In this document: positions 27,476 to 35,865 of the stretch, one piece after another | How positions within the stretch are numbered: the first letter of the stretch is position 1 | How the letters are laid out: every line of letters begins with the position of its first letter | NCBI GenBank assembly: GCA_964516435.1 | Contig: CAZEZP010000061.1 | Coordinates: 1-64,000 of the forward strand | DNA length: 64,000 bases | Direction: 5' to 3' | From: HGW-17 sp964516435 | GTDB taxonomy: Bacteria > Myxococcota_A > Polyangia > HGW-17 | Notes under the pieces: generated by a model | Seen by the model: only the letters and a program-made list of their open reading frames with translations | Told to the model about the DNA's origin: nothing | The model's database searches: none | Program-made: the position numbers and the translations under genes

Positions 27476-28270
27476 ATGTGGTCGCTTCCTCTGTGCCTGT
27501 ATTTCCTTCTGTTCGGGTCGTCTTCGGCGCAAGGACCGTGGGTCTTTTATGACGAAGAAATACCCGAATTCCACCGTGTCGCGGGCCCCCGCATCCAGGC
27601 GGGCCGGTGGCGGCGCCTGACGTCGGGGCCCCTTCCTGCCGATGGCGGCGTGATCCTGACGTTCGGTACCCGTGCTGCCCGGGCCTTGTCATCGCCCGCA
27701 GATGGCCGTTCGCAGGTGGTGGAATTGTTCGTGGCGGGCCGCCGTCCGCTGGTGCCCGGGCATGAAATCCTGCCCTGGGAGCCGCCGCCCGCCGCCGTGG
27801 CAGAGGTGGTGGCGCCTTTGCGCGCGCTGGCGCCGAACCGGCCCGTATGCCTGCTGGCCGGGCCGCGCATGCGCGAATGGGCGCAGGAAGCGGCGGCCGT
27901 CCTGCCGGATGCCAAGGCCGTGGATTTGCCGGACACGCCGCAAGCGCTGGCCTTCGTGTCCCGCCTGCATGCCGATCCGTCGTCCTGCGCCGTGATCGTG
28001 CTTACGGCAGATTTCGAAGTGCTGGATTTCACCGTGCTGCAGGCGCTCATCCATCTGCAGCACCGCCGGCGGATCCCCCTGGTGGCGCGGACCCGCCACG
28101 AGGTCCTGCTGGGAGCCGCCGCCGCCGTGGAGCCTTATCGGGATGGCTGGGATTGGCCGGCCTCGGGAGAGACTGGCGCACGCATCTTCTGTGGTGGCCC
28201 GTGGCGTTTCTGGGGGCTTCCCGACCCCCGTTTTTCTCCCCGATGGGGAGCCGTCTTCATGGGAAATTGA
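27476..28270 (+). CDS. periplasmic substrate-binding-like protein
   Basis: The 264-residue product has a signal peptide (MWSLPLCLYFLLFGSSSAQ). The alternating alpha/beta pattern resembles ABC substrate-binding proteins of the TrpX/ABC_sub_bind type: VILTFGTRAARAL, RPVCLLAGPRMREWAQEAAAV, SCAVIVLTADFEVLDFTVLQAL and RIPLVARTRHEVLLGAAAAVEP. No ABC permease or ATPase follows. Instead a membrane histidine kinase starts three bases after its stop, so a role as the ligand-sensing subunit of that kinase is likely (inference). GGAGG precedes the ATG. Confidence 0.6.
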   Translation: MWSLPLCLYFLLFGSSSAQGPWVFYDEEIPEFHRVAGPRIQAGRWRRLTSGPLPADGGVILTFGTRAARALSSPADGRSQVVELFVAGRRPLVPGHEILPWEPPPAAVAEVVAPLRALAPNRPVCLLAGPRMREWAQEAAAVLPDAKAVDLPDTPQALAFVSRLHADPSSCAVIVLTADFEVLDFTVLQALIHLQHRRRIPLVARTRHEVLLGAAAAVEPYRDGWDWPASGETGARIFCGGPWRFWGLPDPRFSPRWGAVFMGN

Positions 28271-28273
28271 ACC

Positions 28274-30331
28274 ATGAGCGATGCATCTTCGGTCCAGATT
28301 CCCCGTTTCCGCAACTCGTTCACCCGGCGCGTCCGGCGCCTGGGCCTGGCGACTTCACTCATCGCGGCGCTGGTCGTGTTCGCCTCCATTTTCCTGGTTC
28401 TCAGGCATCAGTCCAGGGGGCGCCGGGAAGACGAATTCCGCATGCAGGCGCACTTTCTGGCGCATTTCGCCCCACCCGCCATCCTGGCCCGCCATGACGG
28501 GCTGATCGCCCCGCTTCTGGAGAACCTGATGGAAAGTCCGGCCGTCCTGGGGGTGGCCTTCTACGATGCCACGGGCGAACTGGTGATATCCCGCGTGCGC
28601 GAAGCGGCCGACTTTCCCGTTCGCCTGGAGGGAGTGCCGGAACGCCCCCTGTCCGTGGACCGAATCGGTGGCCGCGTCCTCATCGGTGTGCCCGTCACCC
28701 TCGTCCAGGAATCCATGGAAGAAAAGGCGATGGGTAAAAAGGATGGGGTTCCGAAGGAATCCCGCTTCGTCGGCCGCCTGCTTCTCGCTGGAAATCCTGC
28801 TCCCTCTGCATCCGAGGTCCAGTTTCTGCTGCTGGTGTCGGCTCTGGCTGGAGGGGGCGTTTTTCTGGTCGGCCTGTTGATGGCCATCGGGGGATCCCGC
28901 CGCGTGTTGCGTCCCTTCTGGCGCATCCTGCGCGGTGTGGAAAGTTTCCGCAACGGGGATCTTTCCGCCCGCATCCAGTTGGATTCCAATGACGAACTGG
29001 GACATATCGCCGATTCCTTCAACCGGCTGGCGCGGGACCTTTCCGCCCGGATGGAGGAATTGCGCCAGTGGAAAGAGCACCTGGAGCGGGAGGTCGCTGA
29101 AAAAACCCGGGAAATCCAGGACACCAGCGCATTCCTGCACGAATTGATCGCTCCCGTGGAGGGGCAGGGCGGCCTGTCCTGGAATCGGCTGCTGGAACGG
29201 CTGTGCCGGGATTCCCGGGCCATTTCGGGCGCATTGCATGCTCTCGCGGCGCAGGGGGAGTTCCGGGGCATCGCCGCCTGGCCGGCCGAGGATGCGAACC
29301 TGGCCGCCCGCCGCTTCGATGGAGACGTGATGGAAGAGCCGGCAGGCGAAAATCTCGTGGTGCGCCGCTACAACCTGCGCAATCCCGACGGGCTGGGCGC
29401 CCAACTGGTGCTGCTGGGACCGTCTGAGGTGCCGAAACATTATTTGGAGCAGGTTATTCCCGCACTGACCATCACGCTGGCCAATGCCCGCGCTTTCGTG
29501 AGCGTGCGCGAACTGGCCGCACGCCTGGAACGGCAAAACGAGCTTCTCCAGCAGCAGAAGCGCGAACTGGAGAAGCAGAAGGCCGAACTGGAACTGGCGA
29601 ACCGCCTGAAATCCCAGTTCGTGGCCAACGTATCCCATGAATTGCGCACGCCGCTCAACGCCATCATCGGCTATTCGGGCATGCTGGCGGAGGGACTCTA
29701 CGGGCCCGTCAACGACAGCCAGGCGGAAAGCATCCGGGCCATCGAGGAGAGCGGGCGCAACCTGCTCAACCTCATCAACACGATTCTGGACCATTCCCGG
29801 CTGGAGGCCGACCGGATGCCGGTATATCCGGAAAAAATCGAGGACCTGCGCAAGGTGATCCGGGAAACGGTGTCCCGCAACCAGCCGCTGACGCGGGAGC
29901 GCCCCTATGAAATCGAGGCCGTCCTGCCGCCCATGCCGGTGGCCTGCATTTCCGATCCGGGCAAGATCCAGCAGATTGTCACGAACCTCATTTCCAATGC
30001 CGTGAAGTTCACGGAACAGGGATTCGTGAAGGTGGTTCTGGAGCCCAGGGGGGAATTCATCGAAATCGCGGTCCAGGATACGGGCTGCGGGATTCCCGAG
30101 GAGGAGCAGGAGAACATCTTCCAGGAATTTCGCCAGGTCGACGGCACGTCCACCCGGGCGGCCGGCGGCACGGGGCTGGGCCTGTCGGTGTCGCGCCGCC
30201 TGGCACACCTGCTGCAGGGCACGCTGACCGTGCAGAGCCGGGTGGGAGAGGGGTCCACCTTCACGCTGCGGATTTCGCGCCACCTTCATGCGCCGGATGA
30301 GAACGCCTCCCCAGGAAACGGGAATGTGTGA
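28274..30331 (+). CDS. membrane sensor histidine kinase (HAMP-GAF-HisKA-HATPase)
   Basis: The 685-residue kinase has TM1 at about 23-45, a periplasmic domain of about 140 residues, TM2 at about 184-207 and a HAMP linker (RRVLRPFWRILRGVESF...LSARIQLDSNDELGHIADSFN). A coiled coil and a GAF-like region (about 290-415) follow, then a second coiled coil (ERQNELLQQQKRELEKQKAE). The HisKA box is FVANVSHELRTPLNAIIGYS with the phospho-His. The ATPase domain has the N box (QQIVTNLISNAVKF), G1 (DTGCGIP), F and G2 (GGTGLGLSVSRRLA). It lacks a receiver domain, and no response regulator is adjacent. Coupled with the upstream binding protein it forms a two-gene sensing unit. Confidence 0.93.
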   Translation: MSDASSVQIPRFRNSFTRRVRRLGLATSLIAALVVFASIFLVLRHQSRGRREDEFRMQAHFLAHFAPPAILARHDGLIAPLLENLMESPAVLGVAFYDATGELVISRVREAADFPVRLEGVPERPLSVDRIGGRVLIGVPVTLVQESMEEKAMGKKDGVPKESRFVGRLLLAGNPAPSASEVQFLLLVSALAGGGVFLVGLLMAIGGSRRVLRPFWRILRGVESFRNGDLSARIQLDSNDELGHIADSFNRLARDLSARMEELRQWKEHLEREVAEKTREIQDTSAFLHELIAPVEGQGGLSWNRLLERLCRDSRAISGALHALAAQGEFRGIAAWPAEDANLAARRFDGDVMEEPAGENLVVRRYNLRNPDGLGAQLVLLGPSEVPKHYLEQVIPALTITLANARAFVSVRELAARLERQNELLQQQKRELEKQKAELELANRLKSQFVANVSHELRTPLNAIIGYSGMLAEGLYGPVNDSQAESIRAIEESGRNLLNLINTILDHSRLEADRMPVYPEKIEDLRKVIRETVSRNQPLTRERPYEIEAVLPPMPVACISDPGKIQQIVTNLISNAVKFTEQGFVKVVLEPRGEFIEIAVQDTGCGIPEEEQENIFQEFRQVDGTSTRAAGGTGLGLSVSRRLAHLLQGTLTVQSRVGEGSTFTLRISRHLHAPDENASPGNGNV

Positions 30332-30436
30332 TTCGCGGCCGCGCGCTGGGCTCCGAAATGCTGCAACGTCCTGTTTTCGCGTTTCCTGCAGCCATGCGGC
30401 GGATGGTCTTGGGCGTCTGCAGAAGGCGGCGGTTTC

Positions 30437-32371
30437 TTACTTTCCGATGACATTGATGACGTAGAGGTCCAGGCCGCCGGGGTAGAGATACGACGTATAA
30501 TTGGCGAATCCGTACACCTCGATGCCGAAGCGCAGCGATGGCCTGGACGAAACGATGTGGTGGGAGCCCAGCGGTACGCCGTTGTCCAGCGGCAACTGCG
30601 CCAGCGCGTAGCCGGTCGCGCCCAGGGGCGAGAACACCGACGGGTCCAGGGTGGCGCCGTCGAGGGTGAGGGTATCGCCCGGCGAAAGCGGCCAGGGAAC
30701 CACCACGTTGACCATGGATCGGGTGAAGGACGGGGGTGCCGTGAAGCGGTATTCCGAGCGGAACTGCTCCGAGGGCACCACCAGTCCCATGGCGGGATCC
30801 CCCAGCGCATCCTGCTGGGTGGTCCACTGGTTCTGGCCCACCATGAACTTGGCCACCTGCACGGGTTTCGTGGACTCCAGGATGAAATGCTGCTGCGGGG
30901 ACGGCATCACTTCCATCCACTCGCCGGCCGCGAGCGTGCGCGGGGCGGAAATGGATGCCGGTGTGAATGTCACGTGCGTGTCGTCCTCGGCGGCCACCAC
31001 GCGCACGAGGTTGGTTTCGGCCGATCCGCTCTCCACCTGCTGCGTGAATCCCACCACGAAGTGCTTGCCCCAGGTTTCCTGCGGGAAGAGCGCTTCCTCC
31101 AGGTGGTCGCAGGCCCATTTGGAGAACGGCACGAACGCACAGTTGTGGCCCGAGAACACTGCCACAGCCTTATCGGCCACGATCCGGGTGCCGGTGAGAT
31201 CCCATTCGGAGCCTGGATTGCAGTACACATAGCGCTGATCAGTGAATGTCTCCGCGCCTTCGCCGGTGGGGCACTCGGCCGCCGTGAGATCCTGGGCCGA
31301 GACCAGTTGCAGCACGTCGCGCCGGTTCAGGCGAAAAGCACGCTGGTCGCCCGGAGCGAAGGGCTCCACGCCGTCGCCGCCCGCCACGTGGGCCGTGGAC
31401 TCGATGGTGACCGTGGTATCGTCCTGCGTGGCCACGATGGTCACGAATCCCGGGCTGTGTTTGCGGCTGATGGGCGGGTTGACGGTGTCGTAGAGCACGG
31501 TGGCCCGGGAAAGGGCCGTATAGTGGTGGCCCAGGGCATACACGGGCAAAAGCAGGCTCGCATCGTTGGTGTACGAGTAGTAGTCGATTCCGGAGACGTC
31601 GAGCAGGTAGTCGTACGGGTTGAACTGGTAGACGGTGACGGGCTGGGTCGTGGCGATGCGCACCGCCGCCTGCGCATACAGGCCGGATTGCAGGGTGAGT
31701 CCCACGTCGGGCGATGACCCCGTGCGAAGCCCCTCGTGGAAGGGGAGCAGGAAGACCTTCATGCCGTGTGCCGGCACGACGTCCAGGCGCTGGCCGAAAT
31801 CCCCCTCGAACGTCACTTCGGCGTCCCGGTCGCCGGGATTGTCCAGCGCCACGCCGAAATTTTCCGCGAACGGCGGGCGCAGGGAGACGTTGGCCGTGGT
31901 GACGGCCATGTATTCGCAACCCATGTAACTGCGGGAGAGGCGGGCCTTGTTGCAAGGCGTGCCGCATACGGCTTCTCCGGGCGTCCACTCGATGCAGTCC
32001 TCTTCGTGGGCGAGGTCGCAATCCTCGATCTTGTCTCCCACCCGGCCCTCGGCCGTGCATTCATACACGTGGCCGTCCGGCTGGCAGGTGGTGCCGTTGG
32101 AAATGCACCAGACGCAATCGAGCAGGGCAGGGTCGCATATGGGGCCCACCAGTTCGCCGATGCCGCATTCCTCCAGCACCCGCCAGCGGCCGTTCTCGCA
32201 CAGCCACAGATTGTTGACATCACATTTTTTCGCGCCTTCCGTGCATTCGGTATTATTTATGTTATTATTATTGTTATTGTTATTGTTCGTATTTTTATTT
32301 CGAGAGCATTCGCACCCGGAAGCGAGAGCCAGAAGAAAAATCCACAAGGAGAAGAGAGAGAAGGTTTTCAT
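30437..32371 (-). CDS. IgGFc-binding-domain lipoprotein with poly-Asn linker
   Basis: The 644-residue product has the lipoprotein signal FLLALASGC, followed directly by an Asn-rich tract (NTNNNNNNNNNINN). About 100 residues with ten or more Cys come next, then a large domain matching, from memory, the IgGFc_binding N-terminal family: PVTVYQFNPYDYLL, NDASLLLPVYALG, GFVTIVATQDDTTVTI, DLTGTRIVADKAVAVFSGHNCAFVP, WACDHLEEALFPQETWG and NVVVPWPLSPGDTLTLDG. In bacteria these are surface proteins common in myxobacteria, and the name does not imply antibody binding. AGGAGG precedes ATG 32371. It begins nine bases after the stop of a Ser/Thr kinase gene and is almost certainly co-transcribed with it. 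Confidence 0.82.
   Translation of the reverse strand: MKTFSLFSLWIFLLALASGCECSRNKNTNNNNNNNNNINNTECTEGAKKCDVNNLWLCENGRWRVLEECGIGELVGPICDPALLDCVWCISNGTTCQPDGHVYECTAEGRVGDKIEDCDLAHEEDCIEWTPGEAVCGTPCNKARLSRSYMGCEYMAVTTANVSLRPPFAENFGVALDNPGDRDAEVTFEGDFGQRLDVVPAHGMKVFLLPFHEGLRTGSSPDVGLTLQSGLYAQAAVRIATTQPVTVYQFNPYDYLLDVSGIDYYSYTNDASLLLPVYALGHHYTALSRATVLYDTVNPPISRKHSPGFVTIVATQDDTTVTIESTAHVAGGDGVEPFAPGDQRAFRLNRRDVLQLVSAQDLTAAECPTGEGAETFTDQRYVYCNPGSEWDLTGTRIVADKAVAVFSGHNCAFVPFSKWACDHLEEALFPQETWGKHFVVGFTQQVESGSAETNLVRVVAAEDDTHVTFTPASISAPRTLAAGEWMEVMPSPQQHFILESTKPVQVAKFMVGQNQWTTQQDALGDPAMGLVVPSEQFRSEYRFTAPPSFTRSMVNVVVPWPLSPGDTLTLDGATLDPSVFSPLGATGYALAQLPLDNGVPLGSHHIVSSRPSLRFGIEVYGFANYTSYLYPGGLDLYVINVIGK
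32251..32300 (-). repeat. ATT/GTT (AAT/AAC) microsatellite encoding poly-Asn
   Basis: A 50-base tract of ATT, GTT and related triplets sits in a GC-rich neighbourhood. On the coding strand it gives the Asn run directly after the lipidated Cys. Slippage could vary the length of the spacer between the membrane anchor and the folded domains. Confidence 0.8.
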
Positions 32372-32380
32372 GCGAGCCTC

Positions 32381-34489
32381 CTAGCGGCCGGATGGGGGTT
32401 CCACGGCAATTTCCTGATAGCTTTTTTCCGGCACCTGGATCTGAGTTTCCCACTTTTTCCTTTTCATGCGGGCTTCGAGTTTCAGAACCGAGCCGGGTTC
32501 CAGGTCGGACAGCAGCAGGGGCAGGGGCAGCCAGTCCTCCGCGACGTTCAGTTTTTCGTTGAGGATGCGCACCTCCACGCCGCTGGTGGTGGAAAACAGT
32601 TTGATTTCAGCCAACATCGGCTGCATTTCCACGCGCAGGGTGCCCGGCTGGACGGTGGCTGGCTGCAGCGTCTTGCGCCATGGGATTTTCCTGGGGGCTT
32701 CCACCCGGATTTCATGGGATTTTCCATCCCGGGGGAAGGCGAACGTGACCGGGAGCAAGCCCAGGGGAGCTTCGTCGAGATACGCCGTGGCCCGGTGGCT
32801 GTCGCTCTCCAGCGTGATGAGGATGTCCTTCGGGTTGTGGGAAGACGGCCGGAGGAGGAGCCAGGCGGTCACCAGCAGCAATACGATTCCCGCTGCAGGA
32901 AACACGATGCGCAGCGCGGTGTGGGAGAACCAGTCGCCTCTTGGCGGACGGGCCGGTGCTTCGTCGGGGAGATAGCGTGTTTCGTCATTGAACATGTCGA
33001 ACGCCAGCGGCGGCACCGGCACGGTGCTTTCCGCTGGCGCCGGGCCATGGGGTGGCGGCAGCGGGGTTCCGGGCGGCCGGGGTGCTGGTGGTGCGAAGTT
33101 TCCCGGTGGCGGCAGCGGGGTTCCGGGGTTCCGGTGTGCCGGCGGTTGTCCGGGATCCGGAGGCGGTGCTGGATTCGGGGGCGCCGCGGAAACTGGCGGT
33201 ATCTTCCATCCCTGACTTGTGATGTCGGTATCGCTTGCCGCGGCAGAGGGAATGGCGGGCGCCGGCGGCATTTTCCACCCCTGGCGAGTGAAATCCGGTT
33301 CCTCCTGGACTTCGTTCGGGGCCGGCGCGGGTTTCAGGGGCGCCGACGGCATGCCCGGCGGCTGCGGGTCTGCCGAAAGCGGTTCGAACCAATCGCCGGG
33401 CGGCGGCTGGGGCCGGGGTTTTCCTGCCATGGGAAGGGTTTCCTGCAGGACGGAATCGCCCTGGACGTCCTCGGCGTTGGGCAGGTCCATGGATGCAATG
33501 TTGAAGGAACGGACTTCCAGTGGCTTTTCGGAAGTGGTCTCCACGGGCAGCGTGGAATCGATGCGGGTGGCGCCGAAGTGGAATTCCATGAAATCCACCA
33601 ACTCCGCCCGGCCACCGTGCAGGCCGGGCACCACGGATGGAAGGCTGGAGAGTTCCTCCAGCATGTGGCGGGCGGCGGCTGGCCGTCGGCTCGGGTCGTA
33701 TTCGCATGCCTTGGCGATGACGGCGAGCAGTTCGGGCGGGTGATGCCGTGCCGCCTTCATGAGCGGAATTTCGCGCCGTTCCCGGATGGCCGCGATGATT
33801 TCCGCATCGTTTTCGCCATCGTAGCGGAAACGACCAGTGCATAGTTCATAAAATACGGTGCCCAATGCAAACAGATCGCTGCGGGAATCGACGCGCCCTC
33901 CCTGCAACTGCTCCGGCGACAGGTAAGGCAGTTTCCCGGTGAGGCTGCCGCTGCCCGTCACGTCCAGCGCGCGCCGGGCCAGGCCGAAATCCAGCAACTT
34001 CACGTCACCGCTCATGGAGCACATGATGTTGGTGGGGGAGAGATCCCGATGCACCAACTGGTAGGGGCGACCCTTGGGATCTTTCAGTTCGTGCATGTGC
34101 ACGAGGGCGCGCAGGACCTGCTCCAGGATGTAGTAGATCATGGAAGGTGCCAGAGGCGTCTTCCCTTCCCGCACCACCTGGAAGATGGCGCGCAGATCCT
34201 GCCCCTGGATGTATTCCAGGACCAGGTAGGGTTCTCCATCTTCCGTGATGCCGGCGTCATACACCTGCACGATGTTGGCGTGATAGAGAGCCGCCAGCAG
34301 CCGGGCTTCCCGCTGGATGATGGCTGCGAGCCGCTCGTTGCCGGCGAACTGCGGCATCAGTTTCTTGATGACCACGTGCCGGTCCAGAAGACCGCGCCCC
34401 TGGTCCTCGCGGGCCAAGAAAATCTCGGAGATGCCGCCCGTGGCGAGGCGCTTGACGATTCCGTATTTGTCGAATTTCCGATATGGCAC
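32381..34489 (-). CDS. transmembrane Ser/Thr protein kinase
   Basis: I place the start at GTG 34489 (702 residues), because a good promoter (TTGATT-16-TACTAT) would begin transcription near 34506, downstream of the more distal in-frame codons, and because the kinase fold begins at once (YRKFDKYGIVKRLATGGISE). Catalytic motifs are intact: VVIKKL, HRDLSPTNIM, DFGLARRA and LSPEQL. Residues 340-560 form a long linker with two copies of TxQGWK(M/I)PP and Pro-rich repeats (NPGTPLPPPGN, RPPGTPLPPPHG). One membrane helix (about 568-590, IVFPAAGIVLLLVTAWLLL) precedes a PEGA-like extracytoplasmic part (TLESDSHRATAYLDEAPLGLLPV). It is followed by the IgGFc-type lipoprotein gene, a possible partner or read-out. 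Confidence 0.9.
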   Translation of the reverse strand: MPYRKFDKYGIVKRLATGGISEIFLAREDQGRGLLDRHVVIKKLMPQFAGNERLAAIIQREARLLAALYHANIVQVYDAGITEDGEPYLVLEYIQGQDLRAIFQVVREGKTPLAPSMIYYILEQVLRALVHMHELKDPKGRPYQLVHRDLSPTNIMCSMSGDVKLLDFGLARRALDVTGSGSLTGKLPYLSPEQLQGGRVDSRSDLFALGTVFYELCTGRFRYDGENDAEIIAAIRERREIPLMKAARHHPPELLAVIAKACEYDPSRRPAAARHMLEELSSLPSVVPGLHGGRAELVDFMEFHFGATRIDSTLPVETTSEKPLEVRSFNIASMDLPNAEDVQGDSVLQETLPMAGKPRPQPPPGDWFEPLSADPQPPGMPSAPLKPAPAPNEVQEEPDFTRQGWKMPPAPAIPSAAASDTDITSQGWKIPPVSAAPPNPAPPPDPGQPPAHRNPGTPLPPPGNFAPPAPRPPGTPLPPPHGPAPAESTVPVPPLAFDMFNDETRYLPDEAPARPPRGDWFSHTALRIVFPAAGIVLLLVTAWLLLRPSSHNPKDILITLESDSHRATAYLDEAPLGLLPVTFAFPRDGKSHEIRVEAPRKIPWRKTLQPATVQPGTLRVEMQPMLAEIKLFSTTSGVEVRILNEKLNVAEDWLPLPLLLSDLEPGSVLKLEARMKRKKWETQIQVPEKSYQEIAVEPPSGR

Positions 34490-34512
34490 GCGCAAACCCC
34501 GGTCAGGAAATG

Positions 34513-34540
34513 ATAGTATGCAGCTGGGTTCCTGAATCAA
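34513..34540 (-). promoter_or_regulatory. predicted promoter of the kinase/IgGFc-lipoprotein operon
   Basis: On the minus strand TTGATT (34535-34540), 16 bases, TACTAT (34513-34518). The predicted start near 34506 leaves a leader of about 17 bases before GTG 34489. Confidence 0.5.
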
Positions 34541-34583
34541 TCTTTTTCCCGCAATTTCCTGCCGGGTGCGCATGGGGGAGCGA

Positions 34584-34613
34584 TGGACTTTCCCCGTGCC
34601 GGAATGCTAATAC
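34584..34613 (+). promoter_or_regulatory. predicted promoter of the serine hydrolase gene
   Basis: TGGACT (34584-34589), an 18-base spacer and TAATAC (34608-34613). The predicted start near 34620 coincides with the ATG at 34621, so the mRNA may be leaderless. Confidence 0.35.
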
Positions 34614-34620
34614 GGGGCGC

Positions 34621-35679
34621 ATGCGGTGGAACAAAGGATTGCCTTCCCCTCTTCAAGCCGTCTTCGATGCGCATGCCGGCCTGTTTCCTGCCTGCGCCGC
34701 CTGTGTATTCGATCACGGATGCGTGCATTTCGCGGTTTTGGGCATGGCGCGCCATCCCGTGTCCGGGGATGTGTCCGTCGACGAGCATACGGTGTTCGAC
34801 CTGGCATCGCTCACCAAGGCGCTGGCCGCGGCGCCGGCCGTGTTCCGCCTCTGGCAGGAAGGCCGTCTGCGGCTGGAGGACGCGCCCGTGCACGGCCTCG
34901 AAAACGCGTGTCCGGAACTGGCCGCCCATCTGGAACGCGTGACAGTTGCGCAATTGCTGAACCATTCGGCGGGGCTCCCGGCGTATGCCCCTTTTTTCGA
35001 GACGGCATCCAGCGTGGCCGACATGCTGGAGCAGTTGGGGCGAATCCGGCCGGAGGCGGCTCCGGGAGAACGATTCTTGTACAGCGACATCGGCTACATG
35101 ATTCTCGGCCTGCACCTGTCCCACGTCACGGGGATGGACTGGACCGCGTGGGCGATGGCGAGACTGTTTTCCGGAACGGGATTTTCCTTCTGGGGACCCC
35201 CGCAAGGGGCGGCGTGGGCCGACAACCGGGAGCCGAACGTTTCCGTTCGCGGGGTGCATGATGAAAACGCCCGCCTGCTGGCTCCGTACTGTGCGCATGC
35301 CGGACTTTTCGGCAGTCTGCGGGACGTCGCCGGATGGGTGCAGCGCCTGTGCCGGATCTGGCGGGGCGAGGAGCAGGAGCCGCTGATGCCGGCCGCCGTG
35401 CGGCGCATGTGGGCGCCGCTGTCTTCGCAAGACCCCTTCACATGCGGTTTCGATCGGCCTTCGGCTGCGGGTTTCACCACGGCCGGCGAAACCGTGGACC
35501 GGCAAGCCGTGGTGGGACATCTCGGCTTTTCCGGCACCGCGTTCTGGGTGCATCCCGGACGTTTCCGGGGCGGCGTGCTGCTCACCAACCGCGTATTTCT
35601 GGGACGGCATGCGCGCATGGAAGAGTTGAAGCGCTTTCGGGCGGAGTTCTTCGCCGCGGTCTGGGATGCCGTGATGTAG
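34621..35679 (+). CDS. serine hydrolase of the beta-lactamase / class C PBP fold
   Basis: The 352-residue protein has the three expected motifs: S-x-x-K in FDLASLTKALAA (nucleophile Ser), Y-S-D in RFLYSDIGYMILGLHLS (second motif) and HLGFSG in place of KTG near residue 300. HSAGLPAY and HAGLFGSLRDVAGW are typical of esterase/peptidase members of the family. No signal peptide is evident (MRWNKGLPSPLQAVFDAHAG), so it appears cytoplasmic. The substrate cannot be told; esterases, D-aminopeptidases and muropeptide hydrolases share this fold. ATG 34621 is chosen because upstream in-frame sequence overlaps the divergent promoter. Confidence 0.8.
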   Translation: MRWNKGLPSPLQAVFDAHAGLFPACAACVFDHGCVHFAVLGMARHPVSGDVSVDEHTVFDLASLTKALAAAPAVFRLWQEGRLRLEDAPVHGLENACPELAAHLERVTVAQLLNHSAGLPAYAPFFETASSVADMLEQLGRIRPEAAPGERFLYSDIGYMILGLHLSHVTGMDWTAWAMARLFSGTGFSFWGPPQGAAWADNREPNVSVRGVHDENARLLAPYCAHAGLFGSLRDVAGWVQRLCRIWRGEEQEPLMPAAVRRMWAPLSSQDPFTCGFDRPSAAGFTTAGETVDRQAVVGHLGFSGTAFWVHPGRFRGGVLLTNRVFLGRHARMEELKRFRAEFFAAVWDAVM

Positions 35680-35865
35680 AGCCGGGAAGCTGGAAAATCG
35701 CGTTTTTCACGTCCTCCTGCGCGCCGTTTCGGGGCCGGGGTGGTCCGCATCCGGGGAACTGCACGTTACACAAACTGCGCGAGGGACGCGGACGGCGGTT
35801 GCGGGGGTGGTCGTGCCGCCGCCGGGTTTCCCATTCGGGAAAAGTTGTGATAAGGGTTGCATGCC

